Part shown: positions 6,485 through 12,733 of the stretch, piece after piece
Layout of the letters: every line of letters starts with the position of its first letter
Position numbering within the stretch: position 1 is the stretch's first letter
DNA from: CAYXZP01 sp964469485
GTDB lineage: Bacteria > Desulfobacterota > Binatia > UBA1149 > CAYXZP01
Length of the DNA stretch: 12,988 nucleotides
Reading direction: 5' to 3'
NCBI GenBank assembly: GCA_964469485.1
Contig: CAYXZP010000065.1
Span: 1 to 12,988 of the forward strand
Made by a program: the position numbers and the translations under genes
Notes under the pieces: model-generated
The model's database searches: none
What the model was told of the DNA's origin: nothing
The model's input: the letters and a program-made list of their open reading frames with translations, nothing else

Positions 6485-6883
6485 ATGACCATGACGGACC
6501 CCATAGCCGACCTCATCACGCGCGTGCGCAACGGCTCTATCGCCCGCCACGATTCCGTGCTCGTTCCCTGGTCCAGGGTCAAGGAGCAGCTGTGTCTGGT
6601 GATCAGCAACGAGGGGTATCTCGGGGAGGTCGTCGTCGAAGGCGACGGTCCCGGCCGGCAGATACGGGTGAAACTGCGCTACACGGAGGCGGGACTTCCC
6701 GTCATCACCGGTCTCAAGCGCATCAGCCGTCCCAGCCTGCGCCGCTACAGCTCGGCCGGGGACGCCCCCGTGGTACGCAACGGGCTCGGTGTCAGCATTC
6801 TTTCGACCCCCGCCGGTCTGCTGCCCGACCGGGAGGCCCGCCGCCGCGGTGTCGGCGGCGAGGTCCTTTGCGAGGTTTGGTGA
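6485..6883 (+). CDS. rpsH: 30S ribosomal protein S8
   Basis: S8 binds helix 21 of 16S rRNA in the 30S platform and in E. coli represses the spc operon. The 132-residue product opens MTMTDPIADLITRVRNGS, close to the B. subtilis-type MVMTDPIAD start, which supports ATG 6485 over ATG 6491. The C-terminal domain has LKRISRPSLR, GLGVSILSTPAGLLPDREAR and GVGGEVLCEVW, all hallmark blocks. I could not recognise an S8 target hairpin by eye near rplE, where E. coli has one. The gene is followed after one base by the GTG of rplF. Confidence 0.98.
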   Translation: MTMTDPIADLITRVRNGSIARHDSVLVPWSRVKEQLCLVISNEGYLGEVVVEGDGPGRQIRVKLRYTEAGLPVITGLKRISRPSLRRYSSAGDAPVVRNGLGVSILSTPAGLLPDREARRRGVGGEVLCEVW

Positions 6884-6884
6884 A

Positions 6885-7495
6885 GTGTCGAGGATAGGCG
6901 CTTACCCTCTTCCGATCCCTGACGGCACCACGGTCACCGTCGACGGCGCCGAAGTGCGCGTCGAGGGGAAGACCGGCAAGCTTGCCACCCCGGTGCTCGA
7001 GGGAATGTCGGTCCGTGTGGCCGACGGTTCGGTCATCGTAGAACGGGCCGACGACAGCCGTGTCAATCGCTCCCGCCACGGTCTCATGAGGCGGCTTGTC
7101 GCCAACATGATCGAGGGTGCGAGCCAGGGTTTCAGCAAGAAGCTCGAGATCCACGGCGTCGGCTACCGGGCAAGCGTGAAGGGGAACACCGTCAACCTCA
7201 GCCTGGGCTTTTCGCACCCCGTGGCCTTCGAGTTGCCCGACGGGATCACGGCCAAGATGGAGGGCCAGACCACGATAGAGATCTCNNNNNNNNNNCGGCG
7301 GGCGTCACCTTCGCCACGCCGAAGCAGACCGAGATCAAGATCTCGGGCATTGACAAGCAGCTGGTCGGCGAAACCGCCGCCCGTATCCGCCGTTTGCGTC
7401 CGCCGGAACCCTACAAGGGCAAGGGCATCCGCTACCAGGGCGAAGAGGTCCGGCGCAAGGCCGGCAAGGCCGCAGCGGGCGTTACGGGCGCATAG
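6885..7495 (+). CDS. rplF: 50S ribosomal protein L6 (interrupted by an assembly gap)
   Basis: L6 sits near the factor-binding site of the large subunit by the sarcin-ricin loop. From GTG 6885 (GAGG at 6872-6875, nine bases upstream) the protein reads MSRIGAYPLPIPDGTTVTVD and continues through VANMIEGASQGFSKKLEIHG and VGYRASVKGNTVNLSLGFSH to residue 133 before ten Ns. After the Ns the L6 frame resumes out of phase, with AGVTFATPKQTEIKISGIDK and then RPPEPYKGKGIRYQGEEVRR, ending at TAG 7493-7495. The 16 codons before the gap and the 16 after it align with the same part of L6, so the gap probably joins two overlapping but different ends. Joining at that point gives about 183 residues, near the usual 177-180. 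Confidence 0.93.
7286..7295. other. Run of ten Ns inside rplF (assembly gap)
   Basis: Exactly ten Ns, probably a scaffold placeholder. The L6 frame is not continuous across ten bases, so the size is not real. The flanks encode two versions of the same protein segment, which suggests that the true gap is negative, meaning that the flanks overlap. Confidence 0.95.
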
Positions 7496-7506
7496 GAGAA
7501 ACCGGG

Positions 7507-7866
7507 GTGAGCGTAATAGGATCGGGAGCGAGACGTTTGGCGCGAACACGGCGGAGACGCCGCGTGCGCCGCAAGGTAATCGGCACGGACCAGCGTCCGC
7601 GGTTGAGCGTCTTCCGTTCGAACCGCCATCTTTATGTGCAGGTCATATCCGACGAGAGTGGTCGTACACTGGCCTCGGCCTCGACCGTGAAGGTGAGCGA
7701 CGTGCGGCTGACGCGGGAAACGGCCGCGCAGCTCGGCAAGGAGATCGCCGAGAAATGCGGCAAGGCCGGGGTCGAACGTGTGGTGTTCGACCGCAGCGGC
7801 TACCTCTATCACGGACGCCTCAAGGCGCTGGCCGATGCCGCGAGCGAGGCCGGTCTGCGGCTGTAG
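7507..7866 (+). CDS. rplR: 50S ribosomal protein L18
   Basis: L18 binds 5S rRNA together with L5 and anchors it to the large subunit. The 119-residue product begins with a basic stretch (RRLARTRRRRRVRRKVIGT) and continues with the conserved RPRLSVFRSNRHLYVQVISD block. Later it has the VERVVFDRSGYLYHGRLKAL and ADAASEAGLRL segments that define the family. The GTG start at 7507 is supported by GGAG at 7495-7498, eight bases upstream and overlapping the rplF stop. rpsE follows after 15 bases. Confidence 0.98.
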   Translation: MSVIGSGARRLARTRRRRRVRRKVIGTDQRPRLSVFRSNRHLYVQVISDESGRTLASASTVKVSDVRLTRETAAQLGKEIAEKCGKAGVERVVFDRSGYLYHGRLKALADAASEAGLRL

Positions 7867-7867
7867 T

Positions 7868-7873
7868 AGGGAG
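7868..7873 (+). promoter_or_regulatory. Ribosome binding site for rpsE
   Basis: AGGGAG lies eight bases before TTG 7882 and supports this rare start codon. No ATG or GTG in the frame gives the canonical N-terminus. Confidence 0.75.
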
Positions 7874-7881
7874 AAAATAGC

Positions 7882-8397
7882 TTGGCACGAAGGGAAACAG
7901 CGAAGATCAAACCCCAAGAGGGTGCGGAGCTGCGCGAGCGGGTGGTTCACATCAACCGTGTCGCCAAGGTCGTAAAGGGAGGCCGACGCTTCGGCTTCAG
8001 CGCGATGGTGGTCGTCGGCGACGGTGCCGGTGCCGTTGGTTACGGCGTGGGCAAGGCCAAGGAGGTGCCCGAGGCGATCCGCAAGGGCGTCGAGAAGACC
8101 CGCCAGAGCAGGGGGCGGGTGCCGGTGGTCGATCGAACGATCCCCTACGCCGGCGAGGGGCACGCCGGAGCGGGACGCGTGTTGCTCAAGCCGGCCGCCG
8201 CCGGCACGGGGGTCATCGCCGGGGGGGCCGTGCGAGCGGTCGTCGAACTGGCCGGGGTCGAGAACGTGCTGACCAAATGTCTCGGCTCGCACAATCCGCA
8301 CAATGTCGTCAAGGCGACAATGGACGCCTTTGGTCAGATGTATCTGGCCGACGAGGTGGCCGCGATGCGCGGCAAGACGGTCAACGAGCTGAGGTGA
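7882..8397 (+). CDS. rpsE: 30S ribosomal protein S5
   Basis: S5 works with S4 and S3 in mRNA entry and decoding accuracy. The product of 171 residues starts at TTG, which gives the expected MARRE-type N-terminus. The double-stranded-RNA-binding-like domain contains RVAKVVKGGRRFGFSAMVVV, whose GGRRF loop (33-37) is the site of spectinomycin-resistance changes in other bacteria and looks wild type here. The second domain has AGRVLLKPAAAGTGVIAGGA, then VRAVVELAGVENVLTK and GSHNPHNVVKAT. The stretch before it reads TIPYAGEGHAGAG, whereas many homologues have a GKFGAG or GKYGAG type sequence. rpmD starts four bases after the stop. Confidence 0.97.
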   Translation: MARRETAKIKPQEGAELRERVVHINRVAKVVKGGRRFGFSAMVVVGDGAGAVGYGVGKAKEVPEAIRKGVEKTRQSRGRVPVVDRTIPYAGEGHAGAGRVLLKPAAAGTGVIAGGAVRAVVELAGVENVLTKCLGSHNPHNVVKATMDAFGQMYLADEVAAMRGKTVNELR

Positions 8398-8401
8398 CCC
8401 G

Positions 8402-8590
8402 ATGGCGACGGCGGACAAGATGATAACCGTGACCCTGGTAGGCAGTTTCAGCGGCTGCACCGAGAGGCAACGGGCCACGCTCAGGGGGCTCGGACTGACG
8501 CGCCGCGGCCGTTCCTCGGTGTTGCGCGACACGTCTCCGGTAAGAGGGATGATCGGCAAGGTCGGTCATTTGGTCGTGGTGGAGGGTTAA
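8402..8590 (+). CDS. rpmD: 50S ribosomal protein L30
   Basis: L30 is a small large-subunit protein that is missing from some bacterial lineages, so its presence is mildly informative. The 62-residue product shows the family pattern: ITVTLVGSFSGCTERQRATL, a GLGLTRRGRSSVLRDT stretch, then SPVRGMIGKVGHLVVVEG at the end. It sits in the standard place between rpsE and rplO, with four-base gaps on both sides. Confidence 0.97.
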   Translation: MATADKMITVTLVGSFSGCTERQRATLRGLGLTRRGRSSVLRDTSPVRGMIGKVGHLVVVEG

Positions 8591-8594
8591 GGGC

Positions 8595-9056
8595 ATGGAG
8601 CTCGATCAGATGAAACCGGTGCCGGGTTCGCGCAAGGACCGCAAGAGGGTTGGGCGCGGGCCGGGCTCGGGTAGCGGCAAGACCGCCGGCCGCGGACACA
8701 AGGGTTACGGGGCGCGCGCGGGTGCCGGTACCAAGCCCGGTTTCGAGGGCGGGCAGAATCCGCTGGCCCGCCGTCTCCCCAAGCGTGGTTTCAAGAACCC
8801 GTTCAGGCGCGCCTACCAGGTCATCAACCTCGACGCCCTGGCGGGTTTCGAGGCCGGCGAGACCGTGACCGTTGACGGCCTGCGCGCCCACGGTCTGGCC
8901 AAGCGAGCCCTGCCCGTCAAGGTGTTGGGCGGCGGCGGGCTGTCGGCGGGCCTGACCGTCAAGGCGCACGCGTTCTCCAAGAGCGCGGCCGCGGCGATAG
9001 CGGCGGCCGGCGGGAGCGCCGAGGTGGTCCCGTACCGTAACGGGAAGGAAGACTGA
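8595..9056 (+). CDS. rplO: 50S ribosomal protein L15
   Basis: L15 binds 23S rRNA during late large-subunit assembly. The 153-residue product has the extended glycine and arginine-rich N-terminal arm, with KRVGRGPGSGSGKTAGRGHK at about 18-36 and GFEGGQNPLARRLPKRGF at about 49-66. The globular C-terminal domain ends with VKVLGGGGLSAGLTVKAHAF and a helix rich in alanine. Residues near the end (GSAEVV) match the usual GGxxEVI signature. The gene precedes secY by four bases, and the purine-rich tail (AAGGA at 9045-9049) may serve as the secY ribosome binding site. Confidence 0.97.
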   Translation: MELDQMKPVPGSRKDRKRVGRGPGSGSGKTAGRGHKGYGARAGAGTKPGFEGGQNPLARRLPKRGFKNPFRRAYQVINLDALAGFEAGETVTVDGLRAHGLAKRALPVKVLGGGGLSAGLTVKAHAFSKSAAAAIAAAGGSAEVVPYRNGKED

Positions 9057-9060
9057 CCAG

Positions 9061-10365
9061 GTGTTCGAAGGCATCCAGAACGTACCGCGCATTCCCGAGC
9101 TGAGACGCCGGCTCGGCTTCACTCTGGCGATGTTGGCCGTCTATCGCCTGGGTGTCGCCATACCCACCCCGGGAATAAACGGACAGGCACTGGGAGAGTA
9201 CTTCAAGGCCGCCCAGGCAACCGTGTTCGGAATGGTCAATCTCTTCTCGGGCGGGGCGCTCGAACGTTTTTCCATCTTCGCGCTCGGCATCATGCCCTAC
9301 ATCTCCGCGTCCATCATCTTGCAGCTCATGACCCTGGTGGTGCCCTACATCGAGCGCCTCCAGAAAGAAGGCGAACAGGGCCGGCGTAAGATCACCCAGT
9401 ACACCCGCTATGGGACGGTGGGGTTGGCGCTCGTCCAGGGGTTTTTCATCTCGCTCGGCCTCGAGCAGATCCGGACTCCCGGCGGAGGCGCCGTGGTCTT
9501 CGTTCCCGGGTGGGCCTTTCGTCTCATGACCATGCTCACGCTGACGGCAGGCACTTCCTTTATAATGTGGCTCGGTGAGCAGATCAGCGAGCGGGGCATC
9601 GGTAACGGCATCAGCCTCATCATATTCGCCGGTATCGTCGCGGCGATCCCCTCCGCTCTGACCAACACCTTCGGTTTCGTGCGGCAGGGCGAGCTCGGCG
9701 TACTGGTGCTGTTGTTCCTGGCCCGTGGGATGGTGGCGGTGGTCGCGACCATCGTTTTCGTCGAGCGTGGCCAGCGCCGGATCCCGGTGCAGTACGCCAA
9801 AAGGGTCGTCGGTAGGAAGATGTATGGCGGCCAGTCCACCCACCTGCCTCTCAAGGTCAACACCGCCGGCGTGATACCGCCGATCTTCGCCTCCTCACTG
9901 TTGATATTTCCGGGAACGATAGCGCAGTTCGTCCAGTACCCGGTGTTCCAGCGTGCCGCCGATTATCTGCAACCCGGAGGGGTGGTCTACAATCTCATCT
10001 ACGTGGCCGCCATAATCTTCTTCTGTTACTTCTACACGGCGGTCACCTTCAATCCGACGGATGTCGCCGAGAACATGCAGAAACACGGCGGCTTCATTCC
10101 GGGCATCCGGCCCGGACGGCGAACCGCCGAGTACATCGACCGCATTCTCACGCGCATAACGCTCGGCGGCGCCATCTATGTGTCGGTCGTCTGCGTGCTT
10201 CCGACCATTCTGATCGCGCAGTTCAACATTCCGTTCTTTTTCGGCGGAACGGCTTTGCTGATCGTCGTCGGGGTCGCCATCGACACCGTGGCCCAGATGC
10301 AGGCGCACCTTATCCAGCGCAGCTACGAAGGCTTCATGAACAAGGGAAAGGTGCGCGGGAGGTGA
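9061..10365 (+). CDS. secY: Protein translocase subunit SecY
   Basis: SecY is the channel of the Sec translocon in the inner membrane; it works with SecE, SecG and SecA. The 434-residue product has family length and a hydrophobic pattern that fits ten membrane segments, the first near 17-37. Signatures are the plug and TM2 region LFSGGALERFSIFALGIMPY (61-80), QKEGEQGRRKITQYTRYGT, WLGEQISERGIGNGIS (170-185), and the fifth cytoplasmic loop NPTDVAENMQKHGGFIPGIR (331-350), which includes the conserved arginine needed for SecA-driven transport. The GTG start at 9061 gives MFEGIQNVPRIPELRRRL, a pattern I associate with deltaproteobacterial relatives. The stop is shared with the adk start region. 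Confidence 0.98.
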   Translation: MFEGIQNVPRIPELRRRLGFTLAMLAVYRLGVAIPTPGINGQALGEYFKAAQATVFGMVNLFSGGALERFSIFALGIMPYISASIILQLMTLVVPYIERLQKEGEQGRRKITQYTRYGTVGLALVQGFFISLGLEQIRTPGGGAVVFVPGWAFRLMTMLTLTAGTSFIMWLGEQISERGIGNGISLIIFAGIVAAIPSALTNTFGFVRQGELGVLVLLFLARGMVAVVATIVFVERGQRRIPVQYAKRVVGRKMYGGQSTHLPLKVNTAGVIPPIFASSLLIFPGTIAQFVQYPVFQRAADYLQPGGVVYNLIYVAAIIFFCYFYTAVTFNPTDVAENMQKHGGFIPGIRPGRRTAEYIDRILTRITLGGAIYVSVVCVLPTILIAQFNIPFFFGGTALLIVVGVAIDTVAQMQAHLIQRSYEGFMNKGKVRGR

Positions 10366-11024
10366 TGGACGACGTGCGTCTGGCATTGCTAGGACCTCCC
10401 GGGGCCGGGAAGGGCACACAGGCCAAGTCCCTGGTGGCCGGTCTCGGTGTGCCCCATATCTCCTCGGGCGACCTGCTGCGCGCGGCTGTGGCCCAGTCGA
10501 CCAAGCTGGGGGCGCAGGCGAAAACCTATATGGACGCGGGCGACCTGGTCCCCGACTCGCTGGTCCTGGCAATGATCGAGGAGCGCATAGGCGAGCCGGA
10601 CTGTGACAGCGGGTTCCTGCTCGACGGATTCCCTCGAACCGAACAACAGGCCTCTTCCCTGACGGACATGCTGGCCGGCGAGGCTCGGCATCTCGAACAT
10701 GTCGTGTCCTTGGCGGTGGAGCGGGCAGACGTGGTCGCGAGGTTGGCCGGCCGGCGCAGCTGTCCCGACTGCGGACGTCTGTACCATCTGAGCTTCGAGC
10801 CGCCCGAAACCGAGGGACGCTGCGACGCCTGTGGCACGGAACTGGTCATACGGGATGACGACCGTGAAGATACCGTCCGCCAGCGCGTTGAGGTCTACGA
10901 GCGCCAGACGGCGCCCCTGATAGAGTTCTACCGTGAGCGCGGCCTTCTGCGCGAGGTCGATGGCACGGGCCGGCCCGTAGAGGTAACCGGCCGCATCCTG
11001 TCCGTTGTGGGGGCCGGGTCGTGA
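10365..11024 (+). CDS. adk: Adenylate kinase
   Basis: Adk interconverts ATP plus AMP with two ADP in the cytoplasm. From ATG 10365 the P-loop GPPGAGKGT lies at residues 10-18, the AMP-binding region has SSGDLLR, and DGFPRT lies at 87-92. The LID carries Cys133, Cys136, Cys153 and Cys156, the four-cysteine zinc arrangement of Gram-positive and many other kinases. RDDDREDTVRQR and YERQTAPLIEFY follow. The start is ambiguous: GTG 10362, ATG 10365 and GTG 10374 are all possible. The last gives MRLALLGPPGAGKGTQ, the most typical N-terminus, with GGGAGG (10357-10362) eleven bases upstream. The ATG is only two bases after that site. The gene overlaps secY and shares a GTGA with map. Confidence 0.97.
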   Translation: MDDVRLALLGPPGAGKGTQAKSLVAGLGVPHISSGDLLRAAVAQSTKLGAQAKTYMDAGDLVPDSLVLAMIEERIGEPDCDSGFLLDGFPRTEQQASSLTDMLAGEARHLEHVVSLAVERADVVARLAGRRSCPDCGRLYHLSFEPPETEGRCDACGTELVIRDDDREDTVRQRVEVYERQTAPLIEFYRERGLLREVDGTGRPVEVTGRILSVVGAGS

Positions 11025-11779
11025 TCGAGCTCAAATCGCAGAAGGAGATCGAAAGCATGCGCCGCCCCAGCCGCATGGTGGGAGAGGTCCTTGCCAGGCT
11101 CTCCGAGCTCGTCGCACCCGGGGTGACGACGGCGGACCTCAACAACGAGGCCGAGCGCATGATCGGGAGCTTCGGGTGCCGCTCCGCGTTCAAGAACTAC
11201 CAGGTGGGCAATGCCGTCTTTCCGGCCGTTCTGTGCACTTCGGTCAACGAGCAGGTGGTTCACGGAATACCCTCGGGGCGGACCCTGGCGGACGGCGACA
11301 TCCTCAGCCTCGACTTTGGCGTCGAGCACGAGGGCTTCTACGGTGATTCGGCCGTCACGCTGCCGGTGGGCAGCATCGACGATGAGTCGCGCCGGCTCAT
11401 GGAGGTCACCGAAGACTGCCTTTATGCCGGTATCGAGCAGATGAACGCCGGTGCAAAGCTCGGGGATGTCGGGTTTGCGGTCCAGGAGCGGGCCGAGAGG
11501 GACGGGTTCGGAGTGGTGCGCGATTTCGTCGGGCACGGTATCGGGCGTGCGCTCCACGAGGAACCGCAGGTACCCAATTTCGGGCTGCCGGGCAAGGGCC
11601 GCCGCATAAAGGTCGGCATGGTGCTGGCCATCGAACCCATGATCAACGCGGGCACACCGGACGTGCGCGTTACCGAGGACGGGTGGACCGCGGTGACGGC
11701 CGACGGAAAGAGATCCGCCCATTTCGAACACACCGTGGCCATCACCCCATCGGGCCCCGAGATACTGACGAAGGTATAG
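11021..11779 (+). CDS. map: Methionine aminopeptidase, type I
   Basis: This enzyme removes the N-terminal methionine from new proteins. The 252-residue product is a short type Ia form without an N-terminal extension. All five metal ligands expected from E. coli Map are present: Asp98, Asp109, His172, Glu205 and Glu236, in SLDFGVEHEGFYGDSAVT, GHGIGRALHEEPQ, VLAIEPMIN and AHFEHTVAITP. The substrate-side His81 (VVHGIPSG) and His179 are also there. The GTG start overlaps the adk stop by four bases. It is followed after twelve bases by rpmJ rather than infA, which often sits in this position. Confidence 0.98.
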   Translation: MIELKSQKEIESMRRPSRMVGEVLARLSELVAPGVTTADLNNEAERMIGSFGCRSAFKNYQVGNAVFPAVLCTSVNEQVVHGIPSGRTLADGDILSLDFGVEHEGFYGDSAVTLPVGSIDDESRRLMEVTEDCLYAGIEQMNAGAKLGDVGFAVQERAERDGFGVVRDFVGHGIGRALHEEPQVPNFGLPGKGRRIKVGMVLAIEPMINAGTPDVRVTEDGWTAVTADGKRSAHFEHTVAITPSGPEILTKV

Positions 11780-11791
11780 AGAGACGGAAAG

Positions 11792-11905
11792 ATGAAAGTA
11801 AGGGCGTCGGTCAAGAAGATGTGTCGAAACTGCAAGGTCATCAAGCGTCACGGCGTCGTGCGGGTGATTTGCAGGAATCCGAGACACAAGCAGAGGCAGG
11901 GATAG
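11792..11905 (+). CDS. rpmJ: 50S ribosomal protein L36, zinc form
   Basis: L36 is the smallest large-subunit protein and stabilises 23S rRNA near the L16 region. The 37-residue product reads MKVRASVKKMCRNCKVIKRH and on to CRNPRHKQRQG. Cys11, Cys14, Cys27 and His32 form the zinc ribbon of the C+ type, as opposed to cysteine-free paralogues that some bacteria induce under zinc limitation. It lies in the standard place before rpsM, with one base between the TAG and the next ATG. Confidence 0.97.
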   Translation: MKVRASVKKMCRNCKVIKRHGVVRVICRNPRHKQRQG

Positions 11906-11906
11906 T

Positions 11907-12287
11907 ATGGCCAGAATAGCCGGCATCGACTTGCCGAACGGCAAGCGCATGGAGATCGCGCTCACCTACATATTCGGTATCGGGCACACCTCGGCCAAAC
12001 GTATTCTCGACGTGACCAAGGTCGACCACGGCAAGAAACCGGAGGAGCTCTCGGACAACGAGATCAGCGCTATCCGTTCGGAAATCGACGGGCATTACAT
12101 GGTCGAAGGCGACCTCAGACGCGATGTGGCCCAGAACATAAAACGTCACATGGACCTCGGCACCTACCGTGGCCACCGCCATCGTCGCGGCCTTCCGGTG
12201 CGCGGGCAACGCACGCACACCAACGCGCGTACGCGCAAGGGACCGAAGAAGACCATCGCGGGCAAGAAGACCGCCCTCAAGAAGTAG
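11907..12287 (+). CDS. rpsM: 30S ribosomal protein S13
   Basis: S13 sits in the 30S head, contacts P-site tRNA and bridges to the large subunit. The 126-residue product shows MARIAGIDLPNGKRMEIALT, the YIFGIGHTSAKRIL helix-turn pattern, DLRRDVAQNIKRHMDLGTYR and the basic RGLPVRGQRTHTNARTRKGP tail ending KKTALKK. AGGGA four bases upstream, inside the rpmJ stop region, may serve as a ribosome binding site. In E. coli an S4-binding pseudoknot precedes rpsM; here there is only one base between rpmJ and rpsM. Confidence 0.98.
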   Translation: MARIAGIDLPNGKRMEIALTYIFGIGHTSAKRILDVTKVDHGKKPEELSDNEISAIRSEIDGHYMVEGDLRRDVAQNIKRHMDLGTYRGHRHRRGLPVRGQRTHTNARTRKGPKKTIAGKKTALKK

Positions 12288-12301
12288 GGAAAGGAACACA
12301 A

Positions 12302-12715
12302 ATGGCCAGACAGCCCAGACAACAGACCGCCGCTTCCGCGGCCTCGCGCCGCCGGAGGGGCAAGCGCACGGTCACGGAGGGAATCGCGCACATCCGCGCG
12401 ACCTTCAACAATACGAGCATCACCATCACGGACCCCCAGGGGAACGTCGTTACCTGGGCCAGCGCCGGTTCGGCCGGGTTCAAGGGCTCCAGGAAGGGAA
12501 CGCCTTTTGCCGCCCAGCAAGCCGCCCAGCAGGCGGCCAAGCAGGCCCTCGATATGGGCATGCGGGCGGTCACGGTCTTCATCGAGGGTCCCGGTGCCGG
12601 ACGCGAGTCGGCCGTGCGGGCGCTCGGCGCCGCCGGTTTCCACATACAGGCGATCAAGGACGTCACCCCGCTACCGCACAACGGCTGCCGGCCGCCTAAG
12701 AAGAGACGCGTCTGA
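12302..12715 (+). CDS. rpsK: 30S ribosomal protein S11
   Basis: S11 forms the 30S platform near the E site and the anti-Shine-Dalgarno region. The 137-residue product has a slightly extended N-terminus rich in Arg, Gln and Ala (MARQPRQQTAASAASRRRRG). The conserved core has GIAHIRATFNNTSITITDPQ, GSRKGTPFAAQQAA, IEGPGAGRESAVRAL, and the terminal PLPHNGCRPPKKRRV. An AAGGA at 12291-12295, six bases before ATG 12302, fits as a ribosome binding site. The TGA is followed 18 bases later by rpsD. Confidence 0.98.
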   Translation: MARQPRQQTAASAASRRRRGKRTVTEGIAHIRATFNNTSITITDPQGNVVTWASAGSAGFKGSRKGTPFAAQQAAQQAAKQALDMGMRAVTVFIEGPGAGRESAVRALGAAGFHIQAIKDVTPLPHNGCRPPKKRRV

Positions 12716-12722
12716 GCAGGGA

Positions 12723-12728
12723 GGAGGG
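12723..12728 (+). promoter_or_regulatory. Ribosome binding site for rpsD
   Basis: GGAGGG lies five bases before TTG 12734 and supports this rare start, which gives the exact S4 N-terminus MARYT. Confidence 0.8.
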
Positions 12729-12733
12729 AAGCT

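Noticed and set aside
6789..7880. A 363-residue protein running from rpsH through rplF into rplR
   Set aside because: It reads through the ten Ns in a frame that is L6 only before the gap. After the gap it is out of the L6 frame. It is a product of the wrong gap size.
9561..9566. A perfect TATAAT inside secY as a promoter for adk and map
   Set aside because: It encodes conserved SecY residues (around FIMW). The only -35-like match upstream has a 14-base spacer, which is too short. It is also about 800 bases from adk, which is coupled to secY.
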